DNA from: Novosphingobium sp.
Lineage (GTDB): Bacteria; Pseudomonadota; Alphaproteobacteria; Sphingomonadales; Sphingomonadaceae
Direction of reading: 5' to 3'
DNA: 64,000 nucleotides
Assembly: GCF_024642085.1 (NCBI RefSeq)
Contig: NZ_JAHEBV010000009.1
Span: 36,280-100,279 of the forward strand
Shown here: in pieces, positions 29,502 to 38,191 of the stretch
Layout: the number at the start of each line of letters is the position of its first letter
How positions within the stretch are numbered: the first letter of the stretch is position 1
Notes under the pieces: model-generated
Seen by the model: the letters and a program-made list of their open reading frames with translations, nothing else
Told to the model about the DNA's origin: nothing
The model's database searches: none
Translations under genes and position numbers: made by a program

Positions 29502-29869
29502 CTCTCGTCAAGCAGCAGCAGTTCAACCTCCACTTCCAGCATCGGCTGAGGCAGGGCGGTGTGGATGACTGACACGATCGCTGCATCGGCAACCAACTGG
29601 CGCGGTATCGCAAACTCGTGTTCGGGCAGGGCATCGATGAAACGCTCGCCCGCTTCAATCGCTTCCAAACCGGTGAAGGTGAATCGAACGGTGTGGCGCG
29701 ATCCGGAAAAGGTTACGCTGGCCCAGGCGCGTTCGGCGTGGCTCACCAGCTCGGCGCCGCCTTCGCCCAGACGCAGCAGCGCGGAAAGCAGCGGCATCCA
29801 GGCGCGTGGTCTGGCGGGGCGGCTGGCCCGTTCCAGCATGGCCTGGTCGGCGCGGGGATCAAGCTGCAT
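29498..29869 (-). CDS. Hypothetical protein coupled to a mini-HTH gene
   Basis: This 123-residue soluble protein has an N-terminal Arg/Pro-rich stretch followed by a mixed alpha/beta region. It includes WASVTFSGSRHTVRFTFTG and an acidic C-terminus rich in Leu/Glu (LEVEVELLLLDES). I do not recognise the family. AAGGA lies 6 bases before the ATG, and the reading frame overlaps the end of the upstream mini-HTH gene by 11 bases, so the two are probably co-translated. A GTTC-N7-GTTC sequence, the alphaproteobacterial LexA-box pattern, lies at 29889-29903, 20 bases upstream of the start. Confidence 0.6.
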   Translation of the reverse strand: MQLDPRADQAMLERASRPARPRAWMPLLSALLRLGEGGAELVSHAERAWASVTFSGSRHTVRFTFTGLEAIEAGERFIDALPEHEFAIPRQLVADAAIVSVIHTALPQPMLEVEVELLLLDES

Positions 29870-30047
29870 GGGTGTCCTTCCGGTAAATGTTCATGAAATG
29901 TTCTACACGTTTTTCAGTGGCGGCGCGGGGGCTTCGGCCATTGCGCAAGTCTTGGACAAAGCGCGGATCATGCGCGGCCAGTCGGCCGAACTTCGTCCAC
30001 GGCATTCCGGTTTCACGCAGGAAGCGCTCGATCCGGGTTATCAACAT
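29859..30047 (-). CDS. Mini helix-turn-helix DNA-binding protein
   Basis: This 62-residue protein consists almost only of an Xre-like helix-turn-helix (IERFLRETGMPWTKFGRLA, then HDPRFVQDLRNGRSP as turn and recognition helix). Small proteins with this RIERFL..GM...FGR pattern are frequent in alphaproteobacteria and usually annotated as DNA-binding or hypothetical. AGGGG lies 7 bases before the ATG. It is divergent from an S24-type repressor gene across a 100-base shared regulatory region, which suggests the two regulate each other. Confidence 0.75.
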   Translation of the reverse strand: MLITRIERFLRETGMPWTKFGRLAAHDPRFVQDLRNGRSPRAATEKRVEHFMNIYRKDTHAA

Positions 30048-30147
30048 CTGGCGGCCCCTTTTTATTGGCGAATCAACGGCGACTGCGTCCTTTGTTCTGC
30101 GTGAAATCCTACTTGTCTAGGAAAAATACATCATGTAGAACGAAATC
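30048..30147. promoter_or_regulatory. Divergent regulatory region between mini-HTH and S24 repressor genes
   Basis: This 100-base AT-richer stretch must carry both promoters. It contains the odd-length palindrome TACAT-C-ATGTA (30127-30137) just before the repressor start. It is followed by TGTAGAAC (30134-30141), whose exact inverse GTTCTACA occurs at 29900-29907 on the far side of the mini-HTH gene. These could be operator sites for either regulator. No Shine-Dalgarno sequence stands at normal distance from ATG 30148. Confidence 0.4.
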
Positions 30148-30798
30148 ATGGTTACCGAAGATCCGCGCGCCCGTTTGCTTAGCCTTGCTGCTCAGAGAGG
30201 GGTCAGCCTATCCAGCCTGTCCGACCTGATTGGTCGTAATTCCACGTATTTGCAGCAGTTTATTCGAAAGGGTAGCCCGCGCAAGCTAGAGGAAACCGAT
30301 CGCCGCACGCTGGCCCGGTTCTTTGGCGTTGCCGAATCGGAACTGGGCGCGCCAGAGGAAAAAGCCGCCTTATCCGCAGGAAATCCTCGACGGGCTGACT
30401 GGATCGACGTGCCACGTCTGGCGCTGGGCGCGTCTGCCGGGCCGGGCGCGGTTGCTGGCGAGGAAGCGGCAATCGGGGCCTTCCGCTTTGCCGGGCGCTG
30501 GCTGCGCGAACAGGGTCTCGACCCGGCGCAGCTGTCCGCCATTCGTGTCGAAGGCGATTCGATGGAGGGAACCCTGCGCGACGGGGACGAGATCCTGGTC
30601 GACCGCACGCCGCGCGGGCTGCGCGACGGAATCCACGTAGTTCGGGCCGGTGATGCCCTGCTGGTCAAGCGGATCGATACCGCGCAACCGGGCAGGATCG
30701 TCCTGGTCAGCGATAATCCAGCTTACCGCCCGATTGAGCTTGCCCCCGAAGATGTCCAGGTGATCGGCAGAGTGGTGTGGAAAAGCGGGCGGCTTTAG
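30148..30798 (+). CDS. S24-family (LexA/CI-like) transcriptional regulator
   Basis: This 216-residue protein has an N-terminal helix-turn-helix (SLSSLSDLIGRNSTYLQQFIRKGSP) and a C-terminal S24 peptidase domain. The catalytic serine is in VEGDSMEGTLRDGDE (Ser138) and the lysine in ALLVKRID (Lys174). The S24 fold in LexA and CI drives self-cleavage on DNA damage. The linker here (ALGASAGPGAVAG) offers possible cleavage pairs but no canonical site I can point to. No phage structural gene is nearby, so it is probably a chromosomal regulator, not a prophage repressor. Confidence 0.88.
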   Translation: MVTEDPRARLLSLAAQRGVSLSSLSDLIGRNSTYLQQFIRKGSPRKLEETDRRTLARFFGVAESELGAPEEKAALSAGNPRRADWIDVPRLALGASAGPGAVAGEEAAIGAFRFAGRWLREQGLDPAQLSAIRVEGDSMEGTLRDGDEILVDRTPRGLRDGIHVVRAGDALLVKRIDTAQPGRIVLVSDNPAYRPIELAPEDVQVIGRVVWKSGRL

Positions 30799-30968
30799 GC
30801 GCAGCCAAAAAGCCGCGGCGCGATCGCATGCCACCCGTTGCGCGCCGTTATCATCCGCCACAGCGTCACCGGATGGACGCGGCCAGGGATCTTCCGGTCG
30901 CGCGAGGCGAGCGTAAGGACCAGCGCATCAGCGACCAAATTGGGCAGCATGTCGATCCACGGGCGGGC
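30795..30968 (-). pseudogene. Remnant of a membrane-protein gene (C-terminal tail)
   Basis: Reading the minus strand, about 58 codons (from PWIDMLPNLVADALVL through GRVHPVTLW to the stop at 30795) look like the last helix and tail of a larger membrane protein. The longest ORF with a start is 51 residues (ATG at 30950), with no ribosome-binding site seen. The same frame meets a stop about 100 bases upstream, after non-hydrophobic sequence. I therefore read it as a decayed fragment. Its end overlaps the S24 gene stop. The rest of the gap (30969-31115) holds nothing I can support. A genuine 51-residue protein remains possible. Confidence 0.35.
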
Positions 30969-31115
30969 TGAAGATAACGGCGCTGCTAAGGTCGCAACCG
31001 GGCACGACGCAGTCGGGCGGGCAATTAAGCGGTGCCTGATCCCCGTCTCAGTTCAACAAGGAACAATGCCGGTTCAATGGAGCGATGGCGTTTGAGCCGT
31101 GCAAGAGACAGGTCT

Positions 31116-31331
31116 TTAAATCTTGCGCTGGACTGACGCCAGCCGTTCTACTGCGGCACGGGCAATCGGGTCGAGCGCTTCGTGATCGCCGGCCAGTATT
31201 GCGGCCTTCATCCGTGGATCCCAGAAATCGGTGATGTGCTGCGCTGTAGCGGCCACGGCTGCCGCATCGCCGCCGGCAGCCAGATTGCGCGCAATCTGGT
31301 TTGCCATGTAGACCAGATGGCTGGAATCCAT
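31116..31331 (-). CDS. fdsD: NAD-dependent formate dehydrogenase delta subunit
   Basis: This 71-residue protein is the small FdsD-type subunit (MDSSHLVYMANQIARNLAAG, HITDFWDPRMKAAIL). It accompanies soluble NAD-dependent molybdenum formate dehydrogenases and is needed for assembly or stability in characterised homologues. The ATG at 31331 lies 4 bases after the fdsA stop; the longer frame-open ORF overlapping fdsA is not needed. It is the last gene of the adhC-fghA-fdsGBAD operon. Confidence 0.9.
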   Translation of the reverse strand: MDSSHLVYMANQIARNLAAGGDAAAVAATAQHITDFWDPRMKAAILAGDHEALDPIARAAVERLASVQRKI

Positions 31332-31335
31332 CGGA

Positions 31336-34185
31336 TTACTCCGCAGACTCGACCGCGGCAACGATCCTGCGGCTGCGTGCCGACCAGGCGACATAGTCCT
31401 CCTGCCAGTCGGTCGGGCCGTTGGACGGCATGACCTGAACCGCGGTCACTTTGTATTCGGGACAATTGGTGGCCCAATCGGAATATTCGGTGGTCACTAC
31501 ATTGGCCTGCGTCGCGGGGTGGTGGAAGGTCGTATAAACTACCCCCGGGGCAACCCGATCGGTGACCATGACGCGCAGCGTAGTCTCACCGGTGCGGCTG
31601 GCCAGGCGGGCCCAGTCTCCATCGTTCAGTCCGCGATTTTCAGCATCGGTCGGATGCATTTCGAGCAGATCCTCGGGGTGCCAGACGGTGTTCTGCGTGC
31701 GGCGGGTCTGTGCGCCGACGTTGTATTGGCTGAGAATCCGCCCGGTGGTCAGCAGTAGCGGAAAGCGCGGCCCGGTCTTTTCGTCGGTCGGCACATAGTC
31801 GGTCACCACGAACTTGCCCTTACCGCGGACAAAGCCATCGATATGCATGATCGGGCTGCCATTGGGCGCCGCGTCATTGACCGGCCACTGCAGCGATCCT
31901 TCGCTGTCCAGCCGGGCGTGGCTGACCCCGGCGAAGCTGGGTGTCAGGCGCGAAATCTCGTCCATGATTTCGCCCGAATTGGCATAGTCCCAGCCAAGTC
32001 CCATGGCATTGGCCAAAGCCTGGGTGACCTGCCAGTCTTCCATGCCATTGGCCGGTTCCATCACCTTGCGCACCATCTGGATGCGGCGTTCGGCGTTGGT
32101 GAAGGTCCCGGTCTTTTCGAGGAAGGTCGAACCGGGCAGGAAAACATGCGCGTAATCGGCGGTTTCATTGAGGAACAGGTCGTGGACGATTACGCATTCC
32201 ATCGCCTTCAGGGCGGCCGCAACATGGTGAGTGTTGGGATCGGACTGGAGAATATCCTCGCCCTGTACGTAAAGAGCGCGAAAGCTGCCATCCAGCGCCG
32301 CGTCGAGCATGTTGGGGATGCGCAGACCCGGTTCGGGATCAAGCGCAACCTGCCAGTCGTTTTCGAACAGTGCCCGCGCATCGCCGTCAGAGATATGCCG
32401 GTATCCCGACAGTTCGTGCGGGAAAGACCCCATGTCGCAGGCGCCCTGGACATTGTTCTGGCCGCGCAGCGGGTTCACCCCGACGCCGCGCCGGCCGATG
32501 TTGCCGGTGACCATTGCCAGGTTGGCAATAGCCATCACGGTTGAACTGCCTTGGCTGTGCTCGGTTACGCCTAGCCCGTAATAGATCGCGCCGTTTGGTC
32601 CGGTGGCGAACAACCGTGCTGCTGCGCGCAGATCGCCTGCCAGAACGCGGGTAACTGCTTCGAGTGTTTCGGGACTGTGCCGCGGATTGGACACGAAGCG
32701 GGCCCAATCCTGGTATTCGTCCCAGTCGCAGCGTTCGCGGATGAATTGTTCGTCGGCCAGGCCTTCGGTTACGATGACATGCGCCATCGCGGTCAGCACG
32801 GCGACATTGGTGCCCGGTTGCAGTGGCAGGTGATGCGCCGCTTCGACATGCGGCATCCGAACCAGATCAATCCGGCGCGGGTCGATTACGATCAGCTTGG
32901 CGCCTTGCCTCAGCCGCTGCTTCATCCGGCTGGCGAAGACCGGATGGGCGTCAGTCGGATTGGCGCCGATCACCAGAATAACATCGCTCTGTTCGACAGA
33001 ATCGAAGTCCTGCGTTCCCGCGCTGGTCCCGAAGGTAGTTTTCAGCCCGTACCCGGTCGGCGAATGGCACACCCGAGCGCAGGTATCGACATTGTTCGAT
33101 CCAAACCCGGCGCGCACCAGTTTCTGGACCAGGAAGGTCTCTTCATTGGTGCAGCGGCTGGAAGTGATACCGCCCAGCGCGCGCGCGCCGTATTGCGCCT
33201 TGATCGTGCCAAGCCGCGCGGCTGTAAAGCGCAGCGCATCGTCCCACGAAACTTTGCGCCACGGCTGGTCGATCGTGTCGCGGATCATCGGGCTGGTGAT
33301 CCGATCCTGGTGGTTGGCATAGCCCCACGCGAAGCGCCCCTTGACGCAGGAATGGCCGTGGTTGGCCTTGCCGTCCTTCCACGGCACCATCCGGACCAGC
33401 TGTTCGCCGCGCATTTCGGCGCGAAAGGTGCAGCCCACCCCGCAATAGGCGCAGGTGGTAATAACCGCGCGTTCGGGTTTGCCGATATCCTTGACCGCCT
33501 TTTCCTGCAGCGTCGCGGTGGGGCAAGCCTGGACGCAGGCACCGCAGCTGACGCATTCGGACGAAAGGAAATCGTCACCGGCCTGTCCGGCGCTGACCTT
33601 GCTGGCAAAGCCGCGTCCGTCAATGGTCAGGGCCAGAGTGCCTTGCACCTCGTCGCAGGCTCGCACGCAGCGCGAACAGGCGATGCACTTGCTCGGGTCA
33701 AAATCGAAATAGGGGTTTGACGTATCGGTTGCCAGGCCGAGGTGATTATCCCCGCCATAGCCATAGCGGACGTCGCGCAGGCCCACGGCGGCTGCCTGGT
33801 CTTGCAACTCGCAATCGTTGTTCGCGCTGCAGGTCAGGCAATCGAGCGGATGGTCAGAGATGTAGAGCTCCATCACCCCCTTGCGCAGTTTCTGCAGACG
33901 CGGGGTTTGGGTATGAACTACCATCCCTTCAGCGGCCGGAGTGGTGCAACTGGCGGGTGTTCCGCGCATTCCGTCGACTTCGATCAGGCACAGGCGGCAC
34001 GAACCAAACGCCTTTACGTTGTCCGTTGCGCACAGCTTGGGGATTGCACCGCCGCATTCAGCCGCTGCACGCATCAAGCTGGTACCGCTGGGCACAGTAA
34101 CTGGGCGCCCGTCGATGGTCAGCGTGACGCTGGTTTCGGCAAGGACTTCGGGGGTGCCGAAATCGCTTTGGCGCTCATAGCCCAT
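31336..34185 (-). CDS. fdsA: NAD-dependent formate dehydrogenase alpha (catalytic) subunit
   Basis: This 949-residue molybdopterin enzyme oxidises formate to CO2. The N-terminal domain binds a 2Fe-2S cluster (CGGAIPKLC...GSCRLC), followed by a His/Cys 4Fe-4S motif and ferredoxin-type clusters (CIACSRCVRAC, CVSCGACVQACP). CAYCGVGC then leads into the bis-MGD domain. The molybdenum ligand is cysteine 373 in CARVCHSPTGYGL, so this is the Cys, not the selenocysteine, form. The length fits FdsA. It is downstream of fdsB by 99 bases, the only sizeable gap in the operon, which holds no convincing gene. Confidence 0.97.
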   Translation of the reverse strand: MGYERQSDFGTPEVLAETSVTLTIDGRPVTVPSGTSLMRAAAECGGAIPKLCATDNVKAFGSCRLCLIEVDGMRGTPASCTTPAAEGMVVHTQTPRLQKLRKGVMELYISDHPLDCLTCSANNDCELQDQAAAVGLRDVRYGYGGDNHLGLATDTSNPYFDFDPSKCIACSRCVRACDEVQGTLALTIDGRGFASKVSAGQAGDDFLSSECVSCGACVQACPTATLQEKAVKDIGKPERAVITTCAYCGVGCTFRAEMRGEQLVRMVPWKDGKANHGHSCVKGRFAWGYANHQDRITSPMIRDTIDQPWRKVSWDDALRFTAARLGTIKAQYGARALGGITSSRCTNEETFLVQKLVRAGFGSNNVDTCARVCHSPTGYGLKTTFGTSAGTQDFDSVEQSDVILVIGANPTDAHPVFASRMKQRLRQGAKLIVIDPRRIDLVRMPHVEAAHHLPLQPGTNVAVLTAMAHVIVTEGLADEQFIRERCDWDEYQDWARFVSNPRHSPETLEAVTRVLAGDLRAAARLFATGPNGAIYYGLGVTEHSQGSSTVMAIANLAMVTGNIGRRGVGVNPLRGQNNVQGACDMGSFPHELSGYRHISDGDARALFENDWQVALDPEPGLRIPNMLDAALDGSFRALYVQGEDILQSDPNTHHVAAALKAMECVIVHDLFLNETADYAHVFLPGSTFLEKTGTFTNAERRIQMVRKVMEPANGMEDWQVTQALANAMGLGWDYANSGEIMDEISRLTPSFAGVSHARLDSEGSLQWPVNDAAPNGSPIMHIDGFVRGKGKFVVTDYVPTDEKTGPRFPLLLTTGRILSQYNVGAQTRRTQNTVWHPEDLLEMHPTDAENRGLNDGDWARLASRTGETTLRVMVTDRVAPGVVYTTFHHPATQANVVTTEYSDWATNCPEYKVTAVQVMPSNGPTDWQEDYVAWSARSRRIVAAVESAE

Positions 34186-34284
34186 CGCAGTGCTCCTGTG
34201 CCCGAACGGTGGCAGGCTTGTTCATCATAACAGATTTGTCGCACAGCGGCGACGACGCCACGCCAGCGCCATTGAAGTCGCCTT

Positions 34285-35799
34285 TCATGCGAAATCCTCT
34301 GGCCAGTGTTTCAATGCGCTCATCACCGGGTAGGGCGTGAACCCGCCCAAGGCGCAGAGCGAGCCAAACTTCATCGTTTCGCACAAGTCTTCCAGCAGCT
34401 GCAGGTCCGCTTCACGGCTGCGCGGCTGTTTGGGGGCATTGTGCATCTGGGGCAGGGCGGTGACGCCGTCAGTCGCGGCCGGGCTTGCACTGCGAATCCG
34501 GTCGATCAGCTCGACCCCGCGGATCGAACCGATCCGGCACGGCGTGCACTTGCCGCAACTTTCCGCGGCGCAGAACTGCATGGCGAACCGGGCCATATTG
34601 CCCATATCGGCGGTGTCATCGAAAACGACGATCCCGCCGTGCCCGATCAAGGCATCGGCTGCGGCATAGGCCTCGTAGTCAAAGGGAAGGCCGAACTGAT
34701 CCGGGTGGATATAGGCCCCCAGCGGCCCTCCTACCTGGACCGCCTTGACCGGACGGCCCGAAGCCGTGCCGCCGCCAATGTCGTCAATCAGTTCGCGTAG
34801 AGTGATGCCGAACGCGGTTTCATAAAGCCCGCCGTGCTTGATGTTGCCTGCCAGCTGAATCGGCATGGTCCCTTTGGAACGGTCGATGCCAAGACTGTCG
34901 TACAGCGACGCGCCGCCTTCACTCAGGATATGGGGGATCGCGGCCAGAGTGAGGACGTTATTGACTGCGGTCGGGCAACCAAACAGCCCTTCCAGCGCAG
35001 GTAGCGGCGGCTTGGCACGGACTTCGCCGCGCTTGCCTTCTATGCTGTTCAGAAGCGAAGTTTCTTCGCCGCAGACGTAGGCGCCGGCGCCGACCCGAAC
35101 TTCGACCAGGAAGGGCGAAATGATTTGCGCCGCCAGCGCGATTGCGGCGTCAAGCTTGGCGATGGCGTGCGGGTATTCGCTGCGTACATAAATATAGCCG
35201 CGTTCAGCGCCAACGGCATGGGCAGCGATGGCCATGCCTTCGACCAGCTGAAACGGATCGCCTTCCATCACCATGCGGTCGGCAAAGGTGCCGCTGTCAC
35301 CTTCGTCGGCGTTGCAGACCACGTATTTGCGGGTGCCCACAGCATTGCGCACGGTTTGCCATTTTATGCCCGCAGGAAACCCCGCGCCGCCGCGTCCGCG
35401 CAGCCCAGAACGCGTGACTTCCTCAACCAGCGCTGCAGGCGTCATTGATCGAGCGCGGTTCAGCCCGGCCCACCCGCCGGTTGCGGCATAGTCTTCCAGG
35501 CTGAGCGGGCGCGTCTTGCCGGCGCGGGCAAAGGTCAGGCGTTGCTGGCTGGAGATGAAGGGATGATCAGCAATGGCGCCGATACACTTGTCACTTGATC
35601 CGGAAAGGATGGCAGCGACATCGGCGGGAACGGCGGGGCCAAAGCCGACCCCGCTGATTTCGACCAGTGGTTCAAGCCAATGCATTCCCCAGCTGGAGAC
35701 GCGTTCAACCGAACAGCCGGCAGCAGCAAAGGCTGCGGCCACCGCGTCTGCTCCGCAAGCCTTGGCCAACGCATCATCCGAAATCCGCGCCACGATCAT
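34285..35799 (-). CDS. fdsB: NAD-dependent formate dehydrogenase beta subunit
   Basis: This 504-residue diaphorase subunit transfers electrons from the Fe-S chain to NAD+. Residues 1-110 form a thioredoxin-like ferredoxin domain as in NuoE/F fusions. The NuoF-like part has GLRGRGGAGFPAGIKW and NADEGDSGTFADR for FMN/NAD binding, and the 4Fe-4S motif CAAESCGKCTPCRIGS lies near the C-terminus. Its start overlaps the fdsG stop. It ends with the usual LCALGGFTPYPVMSAL segment. Confidence 0.96.
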   Translation of the reverse strand: MIVARISDDALAKACGADAVAAAFAAAGCSVERVSSWGMHWLEPLVEISGVGFGPAVPADVAAILSGSSDKCIGAIADHPFISSQQRLTFARAGKTRPLSLEDYAATGGWAGLNRARSMTPAALVEEVTRSGLRGRGGAGFPAGIKWQTVRNAVGTRKYVVCNADEGDSGTFADRMVMEGDPFQLVEGMAIAAHAVGAERGYIYVRSEYPHAIAKLDAAIALAAQIISPFLVEVRVGAGAYVCGEETSLLNSIEGKRGEVRAKPPLPALEGLFGCPTAVNNVLTLAAIPHILSEGGASLYDSLGIDRSKGTMPIQLAGNIKHGGLYETAFGITLRELIDDIGGGTASGRPVKAVQVGGPLGAYIHPDQFGLPFDYEAYAAADALIGHGGIVVFDDTADMGNMARFAMQFCAAESCGKCTPCRIGSIRGVELIDRIRSASPAATDGVTALPQMHNAPKQPRSREADLQLLEDLCETMKFGSLCALGGFTPYPVMSALKHWPEDFA

Positions 35800-36221
35800 G
35801 CCGATTGCACCAGATCGACCAGCGCGGCCTGATCAAGCCGCGCATGGACGTTATCGCCAACCCTTGCGGCCGGACCTGCGCTGCACAGGCCAAGGCAATA
35901 GACAGTCTTGATCTTCACCCGGCTGCCGGCGGCCGCTTCAGCTGCTTCAACCAGCGCCTCAACCCCCCGCGATTGGCAAGCCTCGGCACGGCACAATTCA
36001 ACTACCGGCCTTGGATCGGATTGGGCAGTAAAATCATGATAAAAGCTGACCACGCCGTGCACTTCGGCCCGGCTTAGATTGAGGGCGTGGGCGATGCGCG
36101 CTTCCGACCCCGCATCGACGCAACCAAAAGCGTGCTGCACATCGATAAGGATTGGCAGAAGCGGACCATCGCGCCCCGCGTGGGCAGCGATTATGTCATC
36201 AAGGCGGCCAGTATCGCTCAT
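35796..36221 (-). CDS. fdsG: NAD-dependent formate dehydrogenase gamma subunit
   Basis: This 141-residue NuoE-like subunit binds one 2Fe-2S cluster through cysteines in ELCRAEACQSRG and YCLGLCSAGP. The N-terminal helical part includes LPILIDVQHAFGCVD and EVHGVVSFYHDF. It passes electrons between the catalytic subunit and FdsB. The start and stop both sit in four-base overlaps with fghA and fdsB, so the subunits are translationally coupled. Confidence 0.95.
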   Translation of the reverse strand: MSDTGRLDDIIAAHAGRDGPLLPILIDVQHAFGCVDAGSEARIAHALNLSRAEVHGVVSFYHDFTAQSDPRPVVELCRAEACQSRGVEALVEAAEAAAGSRVKIKTVYCLGLCSAGPAARVGDNVHARLDQAALVDLVQSA

Positions 36222-37054
36222 GCTATCAATCGCTCAGCATGCCAGGCAACGTGATCAGCCATGAACGTCGATATGAAATAGTACGAATGATCATAGCCCG
36301 GTTGCATTCGGATCGCCGCTGGGATGCCGGCCTTGCGGCAGGCCATTACCAGCAGGCCAGTCTTCAGCTGCTCGTGAAGAAAATTGTCGGCTTCGCCCTG
36401 ATCGACAAGCAGATCGGAAAGCCTCGCGCCGTGTTCGATCAAAGAACAGGCGTCATATTCGCGCCAGGCGGCTTTGTCCGGGCCGAGGTAACCGCCTAGC
36501 GCCTTTTCGCCCCAAGGGCAGTTCAGCGGACTGACGATCGGCGAAAACGCGCTGACTGATCTGTACCGACCGGGATTGCGCAAGCCGATGGTCAGCGCCC
36601 CGTGCCCGCCCATGCTGTGCCCCGTGATCCCCTGGCGTGCCATGTCGGCGACCGGAAACTGCGCCGCAATCAGCGCGGGCAATTCCTCTTCGATATAGGT
36701 GCGCATCCGGAAGTTTGCCGCCCACGGCGCCTGCGTTGCGTCGACGTAAAACCCGGCACCCTTGCCGAAGTCATAGCCGTCATCGTCCGGAACCGCATCG
36801 CCGCGCGGGCTGGTATCAGGCGCAATAAAGATGATTCCGGCTTTGGCGCAGGCCGCCCGATATTCGCCCTTTTCCGTGACATTGGCATAGGTGCAGGTCA
36901 GTCCCGACAGGAACCATAATACTGGAAGTTGCGCCCCCTCGGCATGATCGGGCACAAAAACCGAGAACGTCATGGCCGTGCCGGTGGCGCTGCTCTGGTG
37001 GGTATAAACCCCCTGCGTGCCGCCGTGGCTGCGATTGGTGAAAACCGTGTCCAC
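36218..37054 (-). CDS. fghA: S-formylglutathione hydrolase
   Basis: This 278-residue esterase-D family serine hydrolase splits S-formylglutathione into formate and glutathione. The nucleophile is in ITGHSMGGHGAL. LWFLSGLTCTYANVTEKGEY and PDTSPRGDAVPDD are family markers, and the catalytic histidine is in QPGYDHSYYF. It lies between adhC (5-base gap) and fdsG (overlap), exactly where pathway order would place it. Confidence 0.96.
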   Translation of the reverse strand: MDTVFTNRSHGGTQGVYTHQSSATGTAMTFSVFVPDHAEGAQLPVLWFLSGLTCTYANVTEKGEYRAACAKAGIIFIAPDTSPRGDAVPDDDGYDFGKGAGFYVDATQAPWAANFRMRTYIEEELPALIAAQFPVADMARQGITGHSMGGHGALTIGLRNPGRYRSVSAFSPIVSPLNCPWGEKALGGYLGPDKAAWREYDACSLIEHGARLSDLLVDQGEADNFLHEQLKTGLLVMACRKAGIPAAIRMQPGYDHSYYFISTFMADHVAWHAERLIA

Positions 37055-37059
37055 GTCGC

Positions 37060-38172
37060 TCAGAATACCACAACACTACGGATCGACTTGCCGGCATGCA
37101 TCAAGTCAAACGCGGTGTTGATCTCGTCCAGCCCCATGACATGGGTGATCATCGGATCAATCTCGATCTTGCCGGTCATGTACATGTCGACGATCTTGGG
37201 GACATCGGTGCGACCCTTGGCCCCGCCAAAGGCGGTGCCGCGCCAATTGCGGCCGGTCACCAGCTGGAACGGGCGGGTGGCAATCTCCTTGCCGGCTTCG
37301 GCCACGCCGATGATAATGCTGGTTCCCCAGCCGCGGTGACAGGCTTCCAGTGCGGTGCGCATCACTTCCGTATTGCCGGTCGCGTCGAAGGTATAGTCAG
37401 CGCCGCCATCGGTCTGCGCAACGATCGCCGCCACGATGTCTTCGCGGCTCATCCCCTTAGAATTGAGAAAGTCGGTCATGCCGAACTTGCGGCCCCATTC
37501 CTCGCGGTCGGGATTGATGTCGACGCCTATGATCTTGCCTGCGCCCGCCAGCCGCGCGCCCTGGATCACGTTGAGGCCGATCCCGCCAAGCCCGAACACC
37601 ACGACGTTGTCGCCGACCTGAACCTTTGCGGTGTTGATCACCGCGCCAACTCCGGTGGTCACTCCGCAACCGATGTAGCAGCTGGACTGGAAAGGGGCGT
37701 CCTCGCGGATCTTGGCCACGGCAATTTCAGGTAGCACGGTGAAGTTCGAAAAGGTCGAACAGCCCATGTAGTGATAAATTGTCTGACCCTTGTAGCTGAA
37801 ACGCGATGTGCCGTCGGGCATCAGTCCTTTGCCCTGAGTCGCGCGAATCGCGGTGCACAGGTTGGTCTTGCCGCTAAGGCAGGACTTACACTGACGGCAT
37901 TCGGGGGTGTATAGCGGGATCACATGATCGCCCGGCTTCACGCTGGTTACGCTGGCGCCCACATCGCGGACAATCCCGGCGCCCTCGTGGCCCAGCACGC
38001 TGGGAAAGATCCCTTCGCTGTCCAGTCCGTCCAGCGTGTAAGCATCGGTGTGGCAAATCCCGGTCGCCATAATCTCGACCAACACTTCGCCTGCCTTGGG
38101 TCCTTCCAGGTCCAGTTCGACAATCTCGAGTGGTTGCTTGGCGGCAAAGGCAACGGCGGCGCGGGTCTTCAT
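37060..38172 (-). CDS. adhC: S-(hydroxymethyl)glutathione dehydrogenase (class III alcohol dehydrogenase)
   Basis: This 370-residue zinc enzyme oxidises the spontaneous adduct of formaldehyde and glutathione to S-formylglutathione with NAD+. The catalytic zinc site includes [11 protein letters not shown] and GHEGAG. The structural zinc site is [15 protein letters not shown]. The NAD motif is [17 protein letters not shown] 38172 follows GGAGAG and gives the usual MKTRAAVAF start. It is the first gene of the formaldehyde-to-CO2 operon. The 19 bases upstream run directly into the tail of the serine dehydratase remnant. Confidence 0.97.
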   Translation of the reverse strand: MKTRAAVAFAAKQPLEIVELDLEGPKAGEVLVEIMATGICHTDAYTLDGLDSEGIFPSVLGHEGAGIVRDVGASVTSVKPGDHVIPLYTPECRQCKSCLSGKTNLCTAIRATQGKGLMPDGTSRFSYKGQTIYHYMGCSTFSNFTVLPEIAVAKIREDAPFQSSCYIGCGVTTGVGAVINTAKVQVGDNVVVFGLGGIGLNVIQGARLAGAGKIIGVDINPDREEWGRKFGMTDFLNSKGMSREDIVAAIVAQTDGGADYTFDATGNTEVMRTALEACHRGWGTSIIIGVAEAGKEIATRPFQLVTGRNWRGTAFGGAKGRTDVPKIVDMYMTGKIEIDPMITHVMGLDEINTAFDLMHAGKSIRSVVVF

Positions 38173-38191
38173 CTTGTGGCTCTCCTGATCA

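Noticed and set aside
30148..30798. Prophage or integrated element suggested by the S24 repressor
   Set aside because: No integrase, structural, lysis or packaging gene and no flanking direct repeat were seen, and the neighbours are core metabolic genes.
30777..30971. 64-codon plus-strand ORF overlapping the end of the S24 gene
   Set aside because: Highly basic random-looking sequence. The minus strand in the same place has the more protein-like membrane-tail frame.
33067..33069. Selenocysteine in formate dehydrogenase
   Set aside because: The molybdenum ligand codon is an ordinary cysteine codon and no in-frame TGA is present in fdsA.
34175..34288. 37-codon ORF on the minus strand starting inside the fdsB stop and running into fdsA
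   Set aside because: No ribosome-binding site or recognisable protein features. It overlaps the fdsA start, and the gap is a normal intergenic spacer.
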